Below, piece by piece: positions 5,474-5,746 of a DNA stretch of 5,746 bases. A program made the position numbers and the translations under genes. Under the pieces are notes generated by a model that was given only the letters and a program-made list of their open reading frames with translations, was not told the origin of the DNA and did no database searches. The stretch's first letter is position 1, and the number at the start of each line of letters is the position of its first letter. Origin of the DNA: an uncultured Ruminococcus sp. (GTDB lineage Bacteria > Bacillota > Clostridia > Oscillospirales > Ruminococcaceae); contig CALESG010000054.1 in the NCBI GenBank assembly GCA_937907215.1, positions 1 to 5,746 on the forward strand, in the 5' to 3' direction.

Positions 5474-5746
5474 ATAAATAAGCCAAAGGCTTTGATGTGT
5501 TTTTAGCAGCAGGCGGTATAATAGATGCTGCATTATCATATTTATTTTCATTATATTCAGGCTGATATACAAGAGCATTTTTCAATACTGTATCAAGTGT
5601 TCTTGCCGAAATAAATTCAATATTATCTTTTACAATATCATCAACTTCGTGTAAATCAGGAATATTTTTTTCAGGAATAATAACTGTTTTTATACCGTTT
5701 CTATAGGCTGCCATTGATTTTTCGCGAAGTCCTCCTATAGGTAAAA
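5472..5746 (-). CDS. lon: ATP-dependent protease Lon, C-terminal end (5' partial)
   Basis: Only the last 90 residues are in the window; the frame stays open through the right edge, and the Met at 5714 is internal. The segment starts LPIGGLREKSMAAYRNGIKT, followed by VIIPEKN, which matches the end of the Lon proteolytic domain. The Lys of GGLREK (codon complement of 5718-5720) corresponds to the catalytic Lys of the Ser-Lys dyad (K722 in E. coli Lon); the catalytic Ser and the AAA+ module lie outside. Lon is a cytoplasmic hexameric protease that degrades damaged and regulatory proteins. After the conserved domain (about VLKNAL) a tail of about 32 residues rich in Asn, Ala and Pro ends in KPLAYL. 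The gene ends 9 nt before ysxC. Confidence 0.95.
   Translation of the reverse strand, partial: LPIGGLREKSMAAYRNGIKTVIIPEKNIPDLHEVDDIVKDNIEFISARTLDTVLKNALVYQPEYNENKYDNAASIIPPAAKNTSKPLAYL

Overview
The window is low-GC DNA with Gram-positive, Bacillota-type signals: strong AAGGAGG-type ribosome binding sites, a sigma-A consensus promoter, a sortase-type wall-anchoring tail and a lon-ysxC gene pair. The Thr-rich surface protein with an SPKTx-type sorting motif suggests a gut or rumen clostridial relative such as Ruminococcus or another Oscillospirales member. That placement is inference from style, not a database match.

Left part (3-1652, + strand): the C-terminal 549 residues of a large cell-surface protein whose start lies outside the window. 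It has a long Thr-rich stalk encoded by repeats, two SpaA/CnaB-type domains that closely resemble the CnaB2 domain from which SpyTag/SpyCatcher was made, a second run of 20 threonines, an Asn/Gly-rich linker and a sortase-type tail (SPKTQ, hydrophobic stretch, RRKRK). A strong intrinsic terminator (1721-1762) follows.

Middle (1763-3534): a consensus promoter with a transcribed leader hairpin drives a 440-residue ThrE-family transporter, with both halves fused as in the corynebacterial Thr/Ser exporter. Its terminator appears to be split by a 160-bp hairpin-forming, MITE-like element with 18-bp perfect terminal inverted repeats and a probable 3-bp TNA target duplication. Removing the element and one target copy regenerates a perfect 14-bp terminator stem.

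Right part (3466-5746, - strand): a compact operon read right to left: lon (C-terminal end only), ysxC/engB (ribosome-assembly GTPase) and lysA (diaminopimelate decarboxylase), closed by a terminator at 3466-3501. lon and ysxC are separated by 9 nt and the lon stop overlaps the ysxC Shine-Dalgarno; lysA follows 37 nt after ysxC. The transporter and lysA are convergent and share the terminator/element region between them.

No CRISPR array, tRNA, rRNA or multi-gene defence-like system is visible. The most noteworthy items are the SpyTag-like isopeptide domains and the element inserted in a terminator.
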